6,556 nucleotides of DNA from Gemmatimonadota bacterium. Its GTDB lineage: Bacteria; Gemmatimonadota; Gemmatimonadetes; Longimicrobiales; Longimicrobiaceae. Positions 5,958 to 6,556 of this stretch are shown one piece after another (the first letter of the stretch is position 1; every line of letters starts with the position of its first letter). The position numbers and the translations under genes are program-made. Where the stretch lies: the NCBI GenBank assembly GCA_019348475.1, contig JAHWJJ010000268.1, positions 1-6,556 on the forward strand, in the 5' to 3' direction. The notes below the pieces were generated by a model that did not search any database, was not told the DNA's origin, and saw nothing but the letters and a program-made list of their open reading frames with translations.

Positions 5958-6428
5958 ATGAAACGGGAATCGCAGACGGCGGCGGGCGTCGTGCTCTTTC
6001 GCAACGGGGGAGAGCAGCGGCGCTACCTGCTGATGCGCTCGGCGTTGACGCGGCGTCCCATCTGGGAGTTTCCCAAGGGCGGGGTAGAGCCCGGGGAAAC
6101 GGAGGCGCAGGCGGCCGTACGCGAGCTGTGGGAAGAGGCGGGGATCGGCGAAAGCCAGATCTCGCTGTTCGACGGGTACCGGGAGGAGGAGCGCTACGTC
6201 TTTACGCAGGGCAGGGGCGAAGAGCGCTCGCTGATCGTGAAGAAGGTGGTCTACTTTCTCGCGCAGACCGAGGAAGAGCGCGTGGTGATCTCGCGCGAGG
6301 CCGAGGAGTACCGCTGGGCCACGTATGATGAGGCCATGCGGTTGATCCGGTTTCCCGGCAAGCGCTACGTGCTGGAGGTGGCGGAGGCCCTGCTCGGGGG
6401 CGTGACGGGTGAAGGGGTGAACGGGTGA
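5958..6428 (+). CDS. Nudix hydrolase (MutT / Ap4A-hydrolase-like)
   Basis: A 156-residue single-domain Nudix protein, expected to be cytoplasmic and to cleave a nucleoside diphosphate linked to another group using Mg2+ or Mn2+. The Nudix box is complete at residues 41-63: G41, E47, R55-E56, E59-E60, G62 and I63 fit GX5EX7REUXEEXGU exactly. The preceding WEFPKGGVEPGET resembles bis(5'-nucleosyl)-tetraphosphatase-type members, so Ap4A or a related dinucleotide is a plausible substrate. Other possibilities, such as a pyrophosphohydrolase with different specificity, cannot be excluded. The domain ends around VAEALLGG (141-148). The final residues, about TGEGVNG, are encoded by the octamer tandem repeat that begins at 6407, and the TGA stop lies inside its third unit. 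The original 3' end of the gene may therefore have been replaced or extended by the repeat. No gene follows within the window. Confidence 0.92.
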   Translation: MKRESQTAAGVVLFRNGGEQRRYLLMRSALTRRPIWEFPKGGVEPGETEAQAAVRELWEEAGIGESQISLFDGYREEERYVFTQGRGEERSLIVKKVVYFLAQTEEERVVISREAEEYRWATYDEAMRLIRFPGKRYVLEVAEALLGGVTGEGVNG

Positions 6429-6533
6429 AGGGGTGAGGGGTGAACGGGTGAACGGGTGAACGGGTGAAGGGGTGAAGGGGTGAACGGGTGAACGGGTGAA
6501 CGGGTGAACGGGTGAACGGGTGAACGGGTGAAC
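6407..6533 (+). repeat. Octamer tandem array, 16 units of GGGTGAAC/GGGTGAAG
   Basis: Sixteen head-to-tail units. Units 1, 3, 8 and 9 end in G (GGGTGAAG). Unit 4 (6431-6437) has lost an A (GGGTGAG). The remaining eleven are GGGTGAAC, including a run of seven identical units (6478-6533). The preceding GGCGTGAC (6399-6406) looks like a degenerate unit. Homogeneity increases toward the right end, as expected for recent slippage expansion. Each unit begins with GGG and has a 5-base spacer, so the + strand meets the G-quadruplex pattern G3-N5 repeatedly. Because 8 is not a multiple of 3, every reading frame meets TGA within three units. The last 23 bases of the window are G/C-rich with a CCGCGCGCGG palindrome and show nothing else. 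Confidence 0.95.
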
Positions 6534-6556
6534 GGGGCGGGTTTCCGCGCGCGGGG

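Noticed and set aside
6407..6533. CRISPR array
   Set aside because: The units are eight bases, contiguous and without unique spacers, so this is a simple tandem repeat.

Overview
The window is very GC-rich and coding-dense. It carries outer-membrane porin, two-component signalling and Nudix genes. A beta-barrel porin with a signal peptide implies a Gram-negative (diderm) host. The GC content, the weak Shine-Dalgarno sites and the PAS-rich hybrid kinase would fit a Gemmatimonadota (Longimicrobium-like) or myxobacterial-type genome. That placement is an inference from style, not from a marker gene.

Layout, left to right. (1) 3-782 (+): the C-terminal kinase core of a PhoR-like sensor histidine kinase, cut by the window edge. 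(2) 911-1993 (+): a complete phosphate-selective (OprO/OprP-type) porin. A PhoR-type kinase directly upstream of an OprP-type porin suggests a phosphate-starvation module. (3) A compact GC hairpin (1997-2014) lies between two convergent genes. (4) 2076-4859 (-): a 927-residue hybrid histidine kinase. It has an N-terminal receiver-like domain that has lost its phosphorylation residues, three PAS domains, an HDFNN-type kinase core and a C-terminal receiver with intact acceptor Asp. (5) 4860-5330: a 471-bp non-coding stretch with a candidate promoter and palindrome for the hybrid kinase, then two roughly 75-bp imperfect repeats about 96 bp apart plus a degenerate third start. The last repeat ends in a long two-part hairpin. 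(6) 5331-5828 (-): a small two-helix membrane protein of the holin-X / phage holin superfamily III type. (7) 5958-6428 (+): a Nudix hydrolase with a perfect Nudix box, divergent from the holin-like gene. (8) 6407-6533: sixteen tandem copies of an octamer, GGGTGAAC or GGGTGAAG. The array supplies the Nudix gene's last codons and stop, and forms a regular G-tract array on the + strand.

The genes do not form one pathway. The left pair probably senses and responds to phosphate, the central kinase is an independent sensor with unknown input, and the holin-like and Nudix genes look like ordinary housekeeping or stress neighbours. The most unusual material is non-coding: the G-quadruplex-capable octamer array fused to the Nudix 3' end, and the structured repeat cluster upstream of the hybrid kinase. 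No tRNA, rRNA, CRISPR array, transposase or integrase was seen.
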